Positions 34,539-43,182 of a stretch of 64,000 nt of DNA are shown piece by piece. Where the stretch lies: positions 124,001 through 188,000 of the forward strand of contig JADJXP010000001.1 in NCBI GenBank assembly GCA_016715795.1, in the 5' to 3' direction. This DNA is from Chloracidobacterium sp. GTDB taxonomy: Bacteria > Acidobacteriota > Blastocatellia > Pyrinomonadales > Pyrinomonadaceae. The translations under genes were made by a program, and so were the position numbers. How positions within the stretch are numbered: the first letter of the stretch is position 1; the number at the start of each line of letters is the position of its first letter. Under the pieces are notes generated by a model. That model did not search any database, was not told the origin of the DNA, and was given only the letters and a program-made list of their open reading frames with translations.

Positions 34539-35309
34539 ATGCCTGACGAAAAAAGGCCCGTAAGCACGACGGACAGGATCAGTTCGTTTCTCGTACTCGT
34601 GGCGACGGGCGGAATGATAGGTTTCAACGTTCTGGCAACGACCGGATATATCAACGGCGTGCTGACAACCGATGTCTCGGAACGTTATCCGTCGGTAATG
34701 ACGCCTGCCAGCTGGGGGTTTACGATCTGGGTCGTCATTTACGCCGGGCTGGCCGGCTTTGCGATCTACCAGCTGCTCCCGGCAAAGCTCGCTCAATATC
34801 GCAGCGTCCGGACGCTTTACATGGTAAGTTGTCTTCTCAACTGCCTCTGGCTCTGGTTGTGGTACAACTTTCAGATCGCCGGCACGGTTGTCGTTATCCT
34901 CGGGCTGTGGGCCGTGTTGCTGATGCTGGCTGCCAGATTTCGCGAGGCGTCGTCCTTTCCCGACGCGCTCTTTGGCAAAGGCGCGTTTGGCCTGTATTTC
35001 GGCTGGGTTACGGCCGCCGCCATGGCCAATATCGCGATCCTGTTGGTCAACCAGGAAGTTGCGATTCCCGCCGTTGCGTTCAGCTCCATCGGCGCTTTGA
35101 TGCTGCTCATCGCTGCGGCCGCGGCGGTGCTTGCCCGATTCAAACTGCGCAATTATCTCTTTCCATTGGCGATTGCCTGGGCCGCCGCCAGCATTGGGGT
35201 CAAGCAGAGCGGAAATACGATCATCGTTGTCGCGTCCGCTGTGTGTTTGGTTACCGGCCTGGTAATGGCTATCAGCTTTGTAATGGACCGGAAAGGCACG
35301 TTTGAATGA
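34539..35309 (+). CDS. TspO-like tryptophan-rich membrane protein
   Basis: 256 residues with seven or so hydrophobic segments. The TspO/MBR-like signature is YPSVMTPASWGFTIWVVIYAG, with a Trp-rich third segment (LNCLWLWLWYNFQIAG). It is longer than classical TspO (about 160), like the long tryptophan-rich sensory proteins of Bacteroidetes. Inner membrane; ligand unknown (porphyrin-type ligands in TspO). The stop overlaps aroDE as ATGA. Confidence 0.75.
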   Translation: MPDEKRPVSTTDRISSFLVLVATGGMIGFNVLATTGYINGVLTTDVSERYPSVMTPASWGFTIWVVIYAGLAGFAIYQLLPAKLAQYRSVRTLYMVSCLLNCLWLWLWYNFQIAGTVVVILGLWAVLLMLAARFREASSFPDALFGKGAFGLYFGWVTAAAMANIAILLVNQEVAIPAVAFSSIGALMLLIAAAAAVLARFKLRNYLFPLAIAWAAASIGVKQSGNTIIVVASAVCLVTGLVMAISFVMDRKGTFE

Positions 35310-36757
35310 ACAACGGCAAGCTCTGCATCTCGGTCGCCGCCAAAACCGCGAAAGAGATGGCTGCACAGATCGAGCGTGCCGCCGCGATGGCCGATATTAT
35401 CGAGATCAGGTTTGACGGCCTCGATCCAACGGCGATATCTCAAATCTCAAATCTGGAATGTGAAATTCCGCTGATCGCCACCTATCGCTCCGAATCGAGC
35501 GCGGCCCGGTGGGCGTTTTGGCGCGATCAGGCCTCGTCATTCTGGGCATGCGATCTGGAAGAGGACATTCTCGCATCGGTCGATCGTCAACGAAAGATCG
35601 TCTCGTTCCATGATCACGACGGCCTGCCTTTGGATCTGAACAGCATCTACGACCGCCTTGCTGCAACCGATGCCGATATAGTTAAGATCGCCGTCACGGC
35701 CAACGACATCACCGATGCCATTCCCGTGTGGAAACTACTCGGCCGGGCCAGTGCGGACAATACGGCGATCATCCCCATTGCCATGGGCGAGGCTGGCAAA
35801 TGGACACGCATTCTCGGTCCCGCACACGGAGCATTCCTCACCTACGCATCGCTTGATAGCGGCCGTGAGACCGCCGTTGGCCAGATCAGTGCCGACGAGA
35901 TGCTTGAGGTTTACCGAGTTAAGAAACTCGACCGCGAGACAGGTGTCTACGGTGTCATCGGCGAGCCCGTCTCACGATCACTGTCGCCATATATGCAGAA
36001 TGCCGCCTTCGATGTCTGTGGCGAGGATGCCGTGTTCATTCCATTTCTTGTCAAGGACCTTGACGAATTCGTTACGCGGATGGTCAGGCCCGCATCCCGT
36101 GAGGTCGAGCTGAATTTCGCCGGATTCTCTGTCACAATGCCGCATAAGCAGGCAATAATGCGCCATCTTGACACCATCGATCCGATCGCTGAGGCTGTCG
36201 GGGCGGTCAATACTGTCAAGATCGCTCCGGACGGCCAAATGGCCGGCTACAACACAGATGTACACGGGTTTATTGCACCGCTGAGAACACATTTTGGCGA
36301 TCTTGCACGTTCTCGTGTAGCCGTCGCCGGAGCAGGCGGAGCGGCACGGGCCGTGGCCTACGCATTGAAACAGGAAGGCACCGATGTGGCCGTTTTCGCC
36401 CGTGATCCGCGCAAGGCGGAAGGTTTCTCATTCGACGCCAGGCCAATTTCAGATCTAAAGGTTGAGGTCTCGAATTTCGACATCCTCGTCAACGCCACGC
36501 CTGTGGGAATGAAAGGCGAGCGTGATCAAAGTTTCTTTACTGCCGATGAGCTTTCGGGTGTAAGATTTGTTTATGACCTCGTAACCCGTGTTGACGGAAC
36601 GCCGCTGCAGCGTGCTGCGGCCGACGCGGGTATTCCGTGCATCGGTGGGCTCGAAATGTTGATCGCCCAGGGTGCAAAGCAGTTTGAGCTCTGGACGGGC
36701 CGCAAAGCCCCGCTCGAGTTGATGCGAGACGCGATATTCCGACGAATAGGAGGTTAA
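35306..36757 (+). CDS. aroDE: bifunctional 3-dehydroquinate dehydratase / shikimate dehydrogenase
   Basis: Two consecutive shikimate-pathway enzymes in one 483-residue chain. Residues 1-205: type I dehydroquinase with H102 (VSFHDHDG), Schiff-base K127 (DIVKIAVTA) and GEAGKWTRILGPAHGAFLTY. Residues 213-483: shikimate dehydrogenase with YGVIGEPVSRSLSP, the Lys in VTMPHKQAIM, AVNTVK, and the NADP site GAGGAARAVAYAL. This fusion is known from plants and scattered bacteria. It makes shikimate for AroK/AroA at 17160-18961. Two short coding stretches (near 35436 and 36446) look like the AAATTTCAGATC-type repeats. Confidence 0.94.
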   Translation: MNNGKLCISVAAKTAKEMAAQIERAAAMADIIEIRFDGLDPTAISQISNLECEIPLIATYRSESSAARWAFWRDQASSFWACDLEEDILASVDRQRKIVSFHDHDGLPLDLNSIYDRLAATDADIVKIAVTANDITDAIPVWKLLGRASADNTAIIPIAMGEAGKWTRILGPAHGAFLTYASLDSGRETAVGQISADEMLEVYRVKKLDRETGVYGVIGEPVSRSLSPYMQNAAFDVCGEDAVFIPFLVKDLDEFVTRMVRPASREVELNFAGFSVTMPHKQAIMRHLDTIDPIAEAVGAVNTVKIAPDGQMAGYNTDVHGFIAPLRTHFGDLARSRVAVAGAGGAARAVAYALKQEGTDVAVFARDPRKAEGFSFDARPISDLKVEVSNFDILVNATPVGMKGERDQSFFTADELSGVRFVYDLVTRVDGTPLQRAAADAGIPCIGGLEMLIAQGAKQFELWTGRKAPLELMRDAIFRRIGG

Positions 36758-36761
36758 ATGT

Positions 36762-37469
36762 ATGTCTGCTGAGGCACTTAACTGTCCCAACTGCGGTGGC
36801 GGCGTCGAGAGCAACGCCGCGGAATGCGAATTCTGTAAGGTCCGGCTAAAGACGGTCGCGTGCCCAAAATGTTTTGGGTTGATGTTCGTCGGCAGCCAAT
36901 TCTGCGGTCATTGCGGAGCGATCGCCGCCCCGCTCGAGGTCTCGCTTCACGATGAGACCGGTGATTGTCCGCGGTGCCGCCAACCGCTCGAGGTGATGAA
37001 AGTCGCCGACACGCGCCTTCGCGGCTGCAATAAGTGTGACGGGCTGTGGATGGACGTGGCGACATTTGAATCCGTGTGCGCCGAGCGCGAACGCCAATCT
37101 GCGGTTCTGGGATTTCTCGATGACCGCACCGTCCGCGGGGTGCCGATGACAAAGGTCGCGTACGTGCCCTGCCCCGATTGCGGAGAACTGATGAACCGTA
37201 ACAATTTCGCCAAGGCGTCGGGCGTGATCGTCGATATCTGTCGTGATCACGGCGTATGGTTTGACGCTGACGAACTGCCGTCGATCATCGAGTTCATTCG
37301 TAAAGGCGGCATGGAAAAGGCCCGCGATCGGGAGCGAATCGAACTCCGCGACGAGCGTGATCGCCTCCGCGACCAGCAACGTCAACAGGCCGCGATGGAC
37401 GCCCGTTACGGCGATATCGGCGAGCGTGACGGCATTCGCAGTTTTGTGCAGTCGCTATTCGACCTATGA
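36762..37469 (+). CDS. zinc-ribbon protein (zf-TFIIB type)
   Basis: 235 residues with at least four Cys-x2-Cys pairs: CPNC and CEFC, CPKC and CGHC, CPRC with CNKCDGLWMD (the TFIIB-type ribbon), CPDCGELM. The tail is a charged helix (MEKARDRERIELRDERDRLR). No enzymatic motif; a nucleic-acid or protein-binding scaffold is possible. AGGAGG stands 8 bases before the ATG. Stop overlaps the ThiF-family gene by four bases, so the two are coupled and may act together. Confidence 0.82.
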   Translation: MSAEALNCPNCGGGVESNAAECEFCKVRLKTVACPKCFGLMFVGSQFCGHCGAIAAPLEVSLHDETGDCPRCRQPLEVMKVADTRLRGCNKCDGLWMDVATFESVCAERERQSAVLGFLDDRTVRGVPMTKVAYVPCPDCGELMNRNNFAKASGVIVDICRDHGVWFDADELPSIIEFIRKGGMEKARDRERIELRDERDRLRDQQRQQAAMDARYGDIGERDGIRSFVQSLFDL

Positions 37470-38485
37470 ACGAGCGATACAGCCGGCAAATTCTCTTTCC
37501 AGAGATCGGCCACGAAGGCCAAGAGAAGCTTCTTAATGCTCGCGTTTTACTCGTCGGCTGCGGCGCTCTTGGCTGCGCACAGGCCGAGATGCTGGCACGC
37601 GCAGGCGTCGGCCACTTGAGGATCGTTGACCGCGATTTTGTCGAGTTCAGCAACCTCCAGCGACAGACGCTTTTCAAAGAATCCGACGCCGCTGAACGCC
37701 TGCCAAAGGCCGTTGCGGCTCAAACGCGCATCGCCGAGATCAACTCCGAGATCGCCGTCGAGCCGCTCGTAGCCGACATTAATAATTCAAACGTCGAATC
37801 GCTCATCGACGACGTCGATCTCGTGATCGACGGCACCGACAATTTCCAGGTTCGATACTTGCTCAATGACGCCTGTGTCAAACATGGCCGAACCTGGATC
37901 TACGGCGCCGCCGTCTCAAGTTACGGGACAACGATGACCGTCCGCCCGCACCAGACGCCGTGCTTGCGATGCATCTTTGACGAAATGCCCGACGCCGGTT
38001 CGTCGCCGACCTGCGACACCGCGGGCGTGATTATGCCGATCATCGCCACCGTCGCCGCCACGCAGGTCGCCGAAGCACTAAAAATTCTCGTCGGCGATCT
38101 CGATTCGCTGCACGCCTCGCTGATGCAATTCGATCTCTGGGCCAATGATAGGCAGCGAATAAAGCTCAGCGAACCCAAGCCAGACTGCAAATGCTGCGGC
38201 AAAGGCGTTTACGAATTCCTCGACGCCGCCGCACAGGAATTCTCCGCAGTCCTCTGCGGCCGCAACGCCGTCCAGATCGCCCCGCCGTCGAGCACAAAGA
38301 TCGATCTCGCCGAACTCGCGTCACGTATAAGTTCTGTCGCAGCCGTAAAGCAGAACGAATATCTGGTTAGATTCGTGACTGGCGAGAACGAAATGACTCT
38401 GTTTGCTGACGGAAGGGCAATAATCAAAGGAACCGATGATATCTCGGTTGCCCGTTCACTCTACGCTCGATTTGTTGGAGTGTAA
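37466..38485 (+). CDS. ThiF/MoeB-family adenylyltransferase
   Basis: 339-residue E1-like enzyme that adenylates the C-terminus of a small ThiS/MoaD-like carrier. ATP site LLVGCGALGCAQAEMLARAG at 28-47, RQTLF, catalytic-type C183 (PTCDTAGV), and the zinc site C166/C169 with C241/C244. A C-terminal 80-residue extension ends in FADGRAIIKGTDDISVARSL, the ThiF/MoeB tail seen with sulfur-carrier systems. No carrier protein is encoded next door, so MoeB and ThiF cannot be separated. Confidence 0.88.
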   Translation: MNERYSRQILFPEIGHEGQEKLLNARVLLVGCGALGCAQAEMLARAGVGHLRIVDRDFVEFSNLQRQTLFKESDAAERLPKAVAAQTRIAEINSEIAVEPLVADINNSNVESLIDDVDLVIDGTDNFQVRYLLNDACVKHGRTWIYGAAVSSYGTTMTVRPHQTPCLRCIFDEMPDAGSSPTCDTAGVIMPIIATVAATQVAEALKILVGDLDSLHASLMQFDLWANDRQRIKLSEPKPDCKCCGKGVYEFLDAAAQEFSAVLCGRNAVQIAPPSSTKIDLAELASRISSVAAVKQNEYLVRFVTGENEMTLFADGRAIIKGTDDISVARSLYARFVGV

Positions 38486-38488
38486 CAA

Positions 38489-38932
38489 CTAATCGCTCTC
38501 AAGCCAGATGATATCCGCGCGATCTTTCGCCCGATTCATGGTTCGTTTGTTCTGAAGCAGATCGGACTTTGCTATGACGGGGATCTTCAGCCCGTCAAAC
38601 TTAACAAACAACCGACTTGGCCACGCATCGTCAAAATCGATCCCGTCAACCGCGTTAATTACATCGATTCGATAGGGTGGCATCCCCATCTGAAAAACCA
38701 TGCCCGGAGTCATCAGGTCTTCTTTCTTCAGATCAAAAAGCGGGGCCCCAAAACTAACCAGAGCTTTCCATACGCGTTCGGCATTCTCCTCGGAGATGCG
38801 GATCCATAGGTCAAAATCGCCGGTTCCACGCACAAAGCCATGAAACGCGACTGCGTAACCGCCAACGACCATGAACTCAACTTTTTCTTCGGAAAACGCT
38901 GACAGTATGTCGATGAAGTTCTGGTTCAGCAA
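38489..38932 (-). CDS. nucleotidyltransferase-fold protein
   Basis: 147 residues of the minimal nucleotidyltransferase/AbiEii-like fold. The motif FMVVGGYAVAFHGFVRGTGD ends in a DFDLW metal-binding pair. Only small family members of unknown role are similar, some of them in toxin-antitoxin-like pairs. It overlaps the preceding 70-residue frame by 56 bases, which suggests a two-gene unit. Confidence 0.75.
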   Translation of the reverse strand: MLNQNFIDILSAFSEEKVEFMVVGGYAVAFHGFVRGTGDFDLWIRISEENAERVWKALVSFGAPLFDLKKEDLMTPGMVFQMGMPPYRIDVINAVDGIDFDDAWPSRLFVKFDGLKIPVIAKSDLLQNKRTMNRAKDRADIIWLESD

Positions 38933-39089
38933 CCCGTTTCTCCCTGAATTCGTAAAGGCTTCGCGATAGTTCCCACGTCATTTCAAAACGCTGTTCGGGA
39001 GTTGTCGACGTACGAAGATCACCAGCATCGTCGCTTTCGTCGAGCGTCGTGACCTTCGTGGGCATTTGGCTTCTATCGACAAGGTTCAT
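38877..39089 (-). CDS. small protein preceding nucleotidyltransferase gene
   Basis: 70 residues; the core TPEQRFEMTWELSRSLYEF is the kind of short helical segment found in small proteins encoded just before nucleotidyltransferase-fold genes. ATG at 39089 lies 7 bases after a TATAAT; an internal ATG at 39065 is also possible. No function assigned. Confidence 0.6.
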   Translation of the reverse strand: MNLVDRSQMPTKVTTLDESDDAGDLRTSTTPEQRFEMTWELSRSLYEFREKRVAEPELHRHTVSVFRRKS

Positions 39090-39095
39090 ATGCTT

Positions 39096-39101
39096 ATTAT
39101 A
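39096..39101 (-). promoter_or_regulatory. candidate -10 for the small protein/nucleotidyltransferase pair
   Basis: TATAAT on the minus strand, 7 bases before the ATG at 39089; transcription would start at or next to the start codon, leaving no leader. No convincing -35. Confidence 0.4.
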
Positions 39102-39136
39102 TCACGGTTTCGTTGATATATTTGGGCATAATACGG

Positions 39137-40468
39137 ATGAAAGCAACCCCCAAAATCGTGGTAATCGGCGGCGGCTTCGGCGGGCTTTGGGCGGCGAAGG
39201 CGTTGGCCAACAAGCCCGTCGAGGTCACGCTGATCGACCGCAAGAACCACCACGTATTCCAGCCGCTGCTGTATCAGGTCGCAACGGCTGTGCTGAGTCC
39301 GGGCGAGATCGCACAGCCGATCAGGCGAATTTTGGCGAAAGCGAGGAACGTCGAGGTCATCCTCGGCGAGGCGGTGAATTTTGACAAAGAAAGACAAAAG
39401 GTAGTTCTTGCCGACGGCAGCGAGATCGGCTATGACTATCTGATCGTCGCGGCCGGTGCGCGGCACGCCTACTTCGGCCACGACGAATGGGAAACATCAG
39501 CTCCGGGGCTGAAAACCATCGAGGACGCCGTAGAGATACGCCGCCGCGTCCTGCTGGCATTCGAACTTGCCGAGCGTGAGGCGTATCTCACAGGTAAGCA
39601 AAAACAGCTCAATTTCGTCGTCGTGGGCGGCGGCCCGACGGGTGTCGAGCTTGCCGGAGCGATCGCGGACATCGCCCGAAAGGCGTTGGCGAATGATTTC
39701 AAGGCCATCGACACGCGGAAGGCCAACGTGATGTTATTCGAGGGCTCGGACAAGATACTCGGCACGTTCGGAAAGGACCTTTCGGCTAGTGCAAGAGAAC
39801 AGCTCGAATCCCTGGGCGTTGAGGTTCACCTCAACGGTTTTGTTACCGACATCGAGCCCGGACGAGTCCGTGTCGGCGACAATTGGGTCGAATGCGATGT
39901 CGTTCTCTGGGCCACCGGCGTCGCCGCATCGCCGCTCAGCAAGGCATTAGGCGTTGAGACCGATAACGCCGGCCGCGTCGCCGTCGAGAGCGACCTTTCG
40001 ATCAAGGGCTCGCCCAGTATCTTTGTGATCGGCGATATGGTGCATTTGCTGCAAGAGAGCGGCGAGCCAGTCCCCGGCGTCTCGCCCGCTGCGATGCAAA
40101 TGGGCGAGGCCACGGCGAAGAATATCCTCAACGAGCTAAAAGGGAAGCCCCGCGAAAACTTCGTCTATTGGGACAAAGGCTCGATGGCCACCATCGGCCG
40201 CAAAAAGGCCATCGCGCAGGCCGCCGGGATGAAATTTCGCGGCATTATCGCCTGGTTTATGTGGCTGTTCCTGCACGTTTATTTCCTGATCGGCTTTCGC
40301 AATCGACTCGCCGTGATGTTCGCGTGGTTCTGGGCTTACCTGACGCGAGAGCGCAGCGCACGGTTGATCACCGGCGACGCCCACGAGTTAAAAGACGCGA
40401 TGAATTTCATACAGGCAACGCAAGTCAAGAAACCGGCTAAGAAAACCTCCAGATCAGCAGGTCTGTGA
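39137..40468 (+). CDS. ndh: type II NADH dehydrogenase (NDH-2)
   Basis: 443-residue FAD enzyme passing electrons from NADH to quinone without pumping protons. First dinucleotide motif KIVVIGGGFGGLWAAKALA, second VVVGGGPTGVELAGAIADIA for NADH, AAGARHAYFGHDEW, and FVIGDMVHL for FAD. The C-terminal hydrophobic segment (IAWFMWLFLHVYFLIGFRN) anchors it to the membrane. The ATG at 39137 is preferred over the frame start at 39113 because it puts the FAD motif at residue 6. Confidence 0.92.
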   Translation: MKATPKIVVIGGGFGGLWAAKALANKPVEVTLIDRKNHHVFQPLLYQVATAVLSPGEIAQPIRRILAKARNVEVILGEAVNFDKERQKVVLADGSEIGYDYLIVAAGARHAYFGHDEWETSAPGLKTIEDAVEIRRRVLLAFELAEREAYLTGKQKQLNFVVVGGGPTGVELAGAIADIARKALANDFKAIDTRKANVMLFEGSDKILGTFGKDLSASAREQLESLGVEVHLNGFVTDIEPGRVRVGDNWVECDVVLWATGVAASPLSKALGVETDNAGRVAVESDLSIKGSPSIFVIGDMVHLLQESGEPVPGVSPAAMQMGEATAKNILNELKGKPRENFVYWDKGSMATIGRKKAIAQAAGMKFRGIIAWFMWLFLHVYFLIGFRNRLAVMFAWFWAYLTRERSARLITGDAHELKDAMNFIQATQVKKPAKKTSRSAGL

Positions 40469-40487
40469 TAACCTGTCGTTTGCGATT

Positions 40488-41672
40488 ATGAGGCCCGTTT
40501 CCATCCTTGGCTCCACCGGCTCTATCGGCTGCAGCACGCTAAAAGTGATCGAACATCTCGGCGATATTCGTGTCGTCGCGATGGCGGCCGGACGGAATAT
40601 GTCAAAATTCGCCGGGCAGATCGCCGAATTTCGGCCCGAACTGGTGTCGTGCGACGACCAGACCTGTGCCGAGGAACTGGAACGCGAACTTCACGCACGT
40701 GGCGTCGTTCCGCCCAGTATCGAGTTGAACACAGACGGTATGATCGCCGTCGCGACGCACCCGCAGGCAGAAACAGTCGTATCCGCAACGGTCGGAGCGG
40801 TCGGCTTCTTGCCGACACTGCGAGCGATCGAGGCGGGTAAACGCGTTGCTTTGGCCAACAAAGAAACGCTCGTGATGGCCGGCGAATTGATGACAAAAGC
40901 TTCTCAGGCATCCGGCGCGGAGATATTACCGGTCGATAGTGAGCACAACGCCATTCACCAGTGCCTTCGTGGCGAGAAGCGTAACGAGGTCAAACGCCTC
41001 GTTCTCACCGCCTCAGGCGGCCCCTTTCGCACATGGTCAAAACAGCAGATCGCAGCCTCAACACGCGACGAGGCCCTCGCTCATCCAAACTGGGACATGG
41101 GCGACAAGATCACGATCGATTCCGCAACGCTAATGAACAAGGGGCTTGAGGTCATTGAGGCCAAATGGCTTTTTGGCTTTGACGCCGACCAGATCTCGGT
41201 CGTGGTGCACCCGCAGTCGGTTATCCACTCAATGGTCGAGATGATCGACGGCTCGGTCATCGCTCAGATGGGCGTGACCGACATGAGTCACCCGATACAA
41301 TATGCACTCACGTATCCCGAACGCCGCGCGGGATGCCTGCCGCCGCTCGATCTCGCCGGGGTGGGCCGATTGGAGTTTGAGGAGCCTGATGTCGAACGCT
41401 TTCCATGCCTCGATCTGGCCTACACGGCACTTCGCACCGGTGGGACGATGCCCGCCGTTCTGAACGCGGCCAATGAGGTTGCGGTCAGGGCATTTCTCGA
41501 CGGCCGCTGCACTTTGCCCGACATCGCCCGAGTGAATGAGGCCATAATGTCCGCTCACGAACCGATCGCAGCGGACAGTATCGACACAGTTCTCGCGGCC
41601 GATGGCTGGGCGAGAAGCGCCGCCGCCGAGGTGCTCGCGGCCGCCGCCGGTTCGGCTGCGATACCTGCATGA
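40488..41672 (+). CDS. dxr: 1-deoxy-D-xylulose 5-phosphate reductoisomerase
   Basis: Second step of the MEP isoprenoid pathway: DXP to MEP with NADPH. 394 residues. NADPH site ILGSTGSIGCSTLKVIEHLG at the start; VALANKETLVMAGE; metal/substrate site ILPVDSEHNAIHQCL; and TLMNKGLEVIEAKWLF. It heads a same-strand run with rseP and ispG, the usual grouping of dxr with rseP. Confidence 0.95.
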   Translation: MRPVSILGSTGSIGCSTLKVIEHLGDIRVVAMAAGRNMSKFAGQIAEFRPELVSCDDQTCAEELERELHARGVVPPSIELNTDGMIAVATHPQAETVVSATVGAVGFLPTLRAIEAGKRVALANKETLVMAGELMTKASQASGAEILPVDSEHNAIHQCLRGEKRNEVKRLVLTASGGPFRTWSKQQIAASTRDEALAHPNWDMGDKITIDSATLMNKGLEVIEAKWLFGFDADQISVVVHPQSVIHSMVEMIDGSVIAQMGVTDMSHPIQYALTYPERRAGCLPPLDLAGVGRLEFEEPDVERFPCLDLAYTALRTGGTMPAVLNAANEVAVRAFLDGRCTLPDIARVNEAIMSAHEPIAADSIDTVLAADGWARSAAAEVLAAAAGSAAIPA

Positions 41673-41761
41673 TTGACCTGTTATCTCAACGGTTCTAGAC
41701 TTTTTATGACAACTCGCGGTTGCGACGCGAATTCTAATAGCCGAATGAGGCAGTTTTCTTG

Positions 41762-43126
41762 ATGAGCGATATCCTTATTTCGATTCTTGCGATACTTTTT
41801 GTGCTCGGCGTGGCGATCAATATCCACGAGCTCGGCCACTTTTTCGTCGCGAAATTCTTTGGCATGCGCGTTGAGGCGTATTCGTTTTTCGGCCTTGGCC
41901 CACGGCTGTTTGGCATCAAGGTCGGCCACACCGACTATCGCGTCTCAGCCATACCGCTCGGGGCCTACGTAAAGCTCTACGGCGACGAATCCAACGCCGG
42001 GCTCGAAGGCAAAGACGATACCACCGAGCCGGTGCCCGAAGGTGAGCTTTACGAGCTTCGTCCGCGATGGCAAAAATTCCTCGTGATGCTCGGGGGGCCG
42101 TTTATGAATATCGTACTGGCGTTGGCGATACCGTTCGGCCTCGCCCTCGCGTATGGTGTTCCGTCAAATCCGGCACCGATCGTCGGCTTTGTAAAGCCCG
42201 GCGGCGCAGCCGATGTGGCGGGCATCAAGCCAGGCGACAGGATCGTTGGCTTTGCCGGGATCGAAAGCCCCTCGTGGGACCGCATCGAGGACGAGGCTCT
42301 CCTCATCCCCGAAAAGCAGGTTCCGATCATAGTCGAGCGCGCCGGACAGCGGACTGATCTCACGATTGCGCCAACCAAGGTCACCGAAAAGGGTCAATCG
42401 GGCGGTTTCCTCGAAATGACGCCGGACGCCGGCACCGAGCCTGTCGTCGTCGGAAGTATCGATCCGACGATGCCCGCTGCGTCGTCAGGCATTCAAAAGG
42501 GCGACTGGATCACATCGGTCAACGGAAAGCCCATTCGCAACAGCCAGGAGATGAAAACGCTCATCGGCGAGGCAAAGGACCAGCCGATCAACCTTGTGAT
42601 CAATCGCGGCGGACAGCGTGTTGAGATCGCGACGAACGCCGTGCAAAAGGACGAAGACTGGCGTATCGGTATTGCTTTCGACCCAACACTGATGAACACC
42701 CGCGACAGCGTCGGCATCGTCGGCGCGGCTGTATGGTCGGTGGACCAGAATTTGCGGATCCTGCGTATGACCGGCCGGGCACTGGGCCAGGTCGGCTCGG
42801 GTGAGCGTTCGGCACGCGACACCGTATCGGGCCCGATCGGCATCGGCCAGATCATTGTGACGACGGTATTCGCCAGCGGATTTCTCGGCCTGCTGTCGGT
42901 GCTGATGGCAATTTCATTGAGCCTCGGCGTGATGAACCTACTGCCGATCCCGATGCTCGACGGCGGCCAGATCATGGTGCTCGGCATCGAGAAAGTGATG
43001 TCCTGGTTCGGCAAGACCTTGTCACTGGTCGCACGCGAACGCATCCAGCTTACAGGCCTCGCGATCGTCCTCCTGCTGATGGTGACCGTGATGTTCTTTG
43101 ACGTGTCGCGGTTGATAGGAAAGTGA
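41762..43126 (+). CDS. rseP: site-2 protease RseP
   Basis: Intramembrane zinc metalloprotease, 454 residues. Active-site NIHELGHFFVAK in the first membrane segment; two periplasmic PDZ domains (about 125-200 and 215-295, with GGAADVAGIKPGDRI and AASSGIQKGDWITSVNGKPI); the third zinc ligand in LPIPMLDGGQIMV. In the family it cleaves anti-sigma factors; the membrane-bound anti-sigma factor at 29844 is a conceivable substrate. A TTG at 41759 precedes the chosen ATG. Confidence 0.93.
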   Translation: MSDILISILAILFVLGVAINIHELGHFFVAKFFGMRVEAYSFFGLGPRLFGIKVGHTDYRVSAIPLGAYVKLYGDESNAGLEGKDDTTEPVPEGELYELRPRWQKFLVMLGGPFMNIVLALAIPFGLALAYGVPSNPAPIVGFVKPGGAADVAGIKPGDRIVGFAGIESPSWDRIEDEALLIPEKQVPIIVERAGQRTDLTIAPTKVTEKGQSGGFLEMTPDAGTEPVVVGSIDPTMPAASSGIQKGDWITSVNGKPIRNSQEMKTLIGEAKDQPINLVINRGGQRVEIATNAVQKDEDWRIGIAFDPTLMNTRDSVGIVGAAVWSVDQNLRILRMTGRALGQVGSGERSARDTVSGPIGIGQIIVTTVFASGFLGLLSVLMAISLSLGVMNLLPIPMLDGGQIMVLGIEKVMSWFGKTLSLVARERIQLTGLAIVLLLMVTVMFFDVSRLIGK

Positions 43127-43135
43127 TCGACCCTT

Positions 43136-43170
43136 TTTCAAATTTCAAATTTGAGATCTGAAATTTGAAA
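43136..43170. repeat. AAATTTGAAA palindromic element
   Basis: TTTCAAATTT at 43136 and its reverse complement AAATTTGAAA ending at 43170 flank CAAATTTGAGATCTG. It lies between rseP and the four-helix-bundle gene, and part of it recurs inside that gene at 43472-43486. Confidence 0.65.
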
Positions 43171-43182
43171 CAAAGCACGAGA

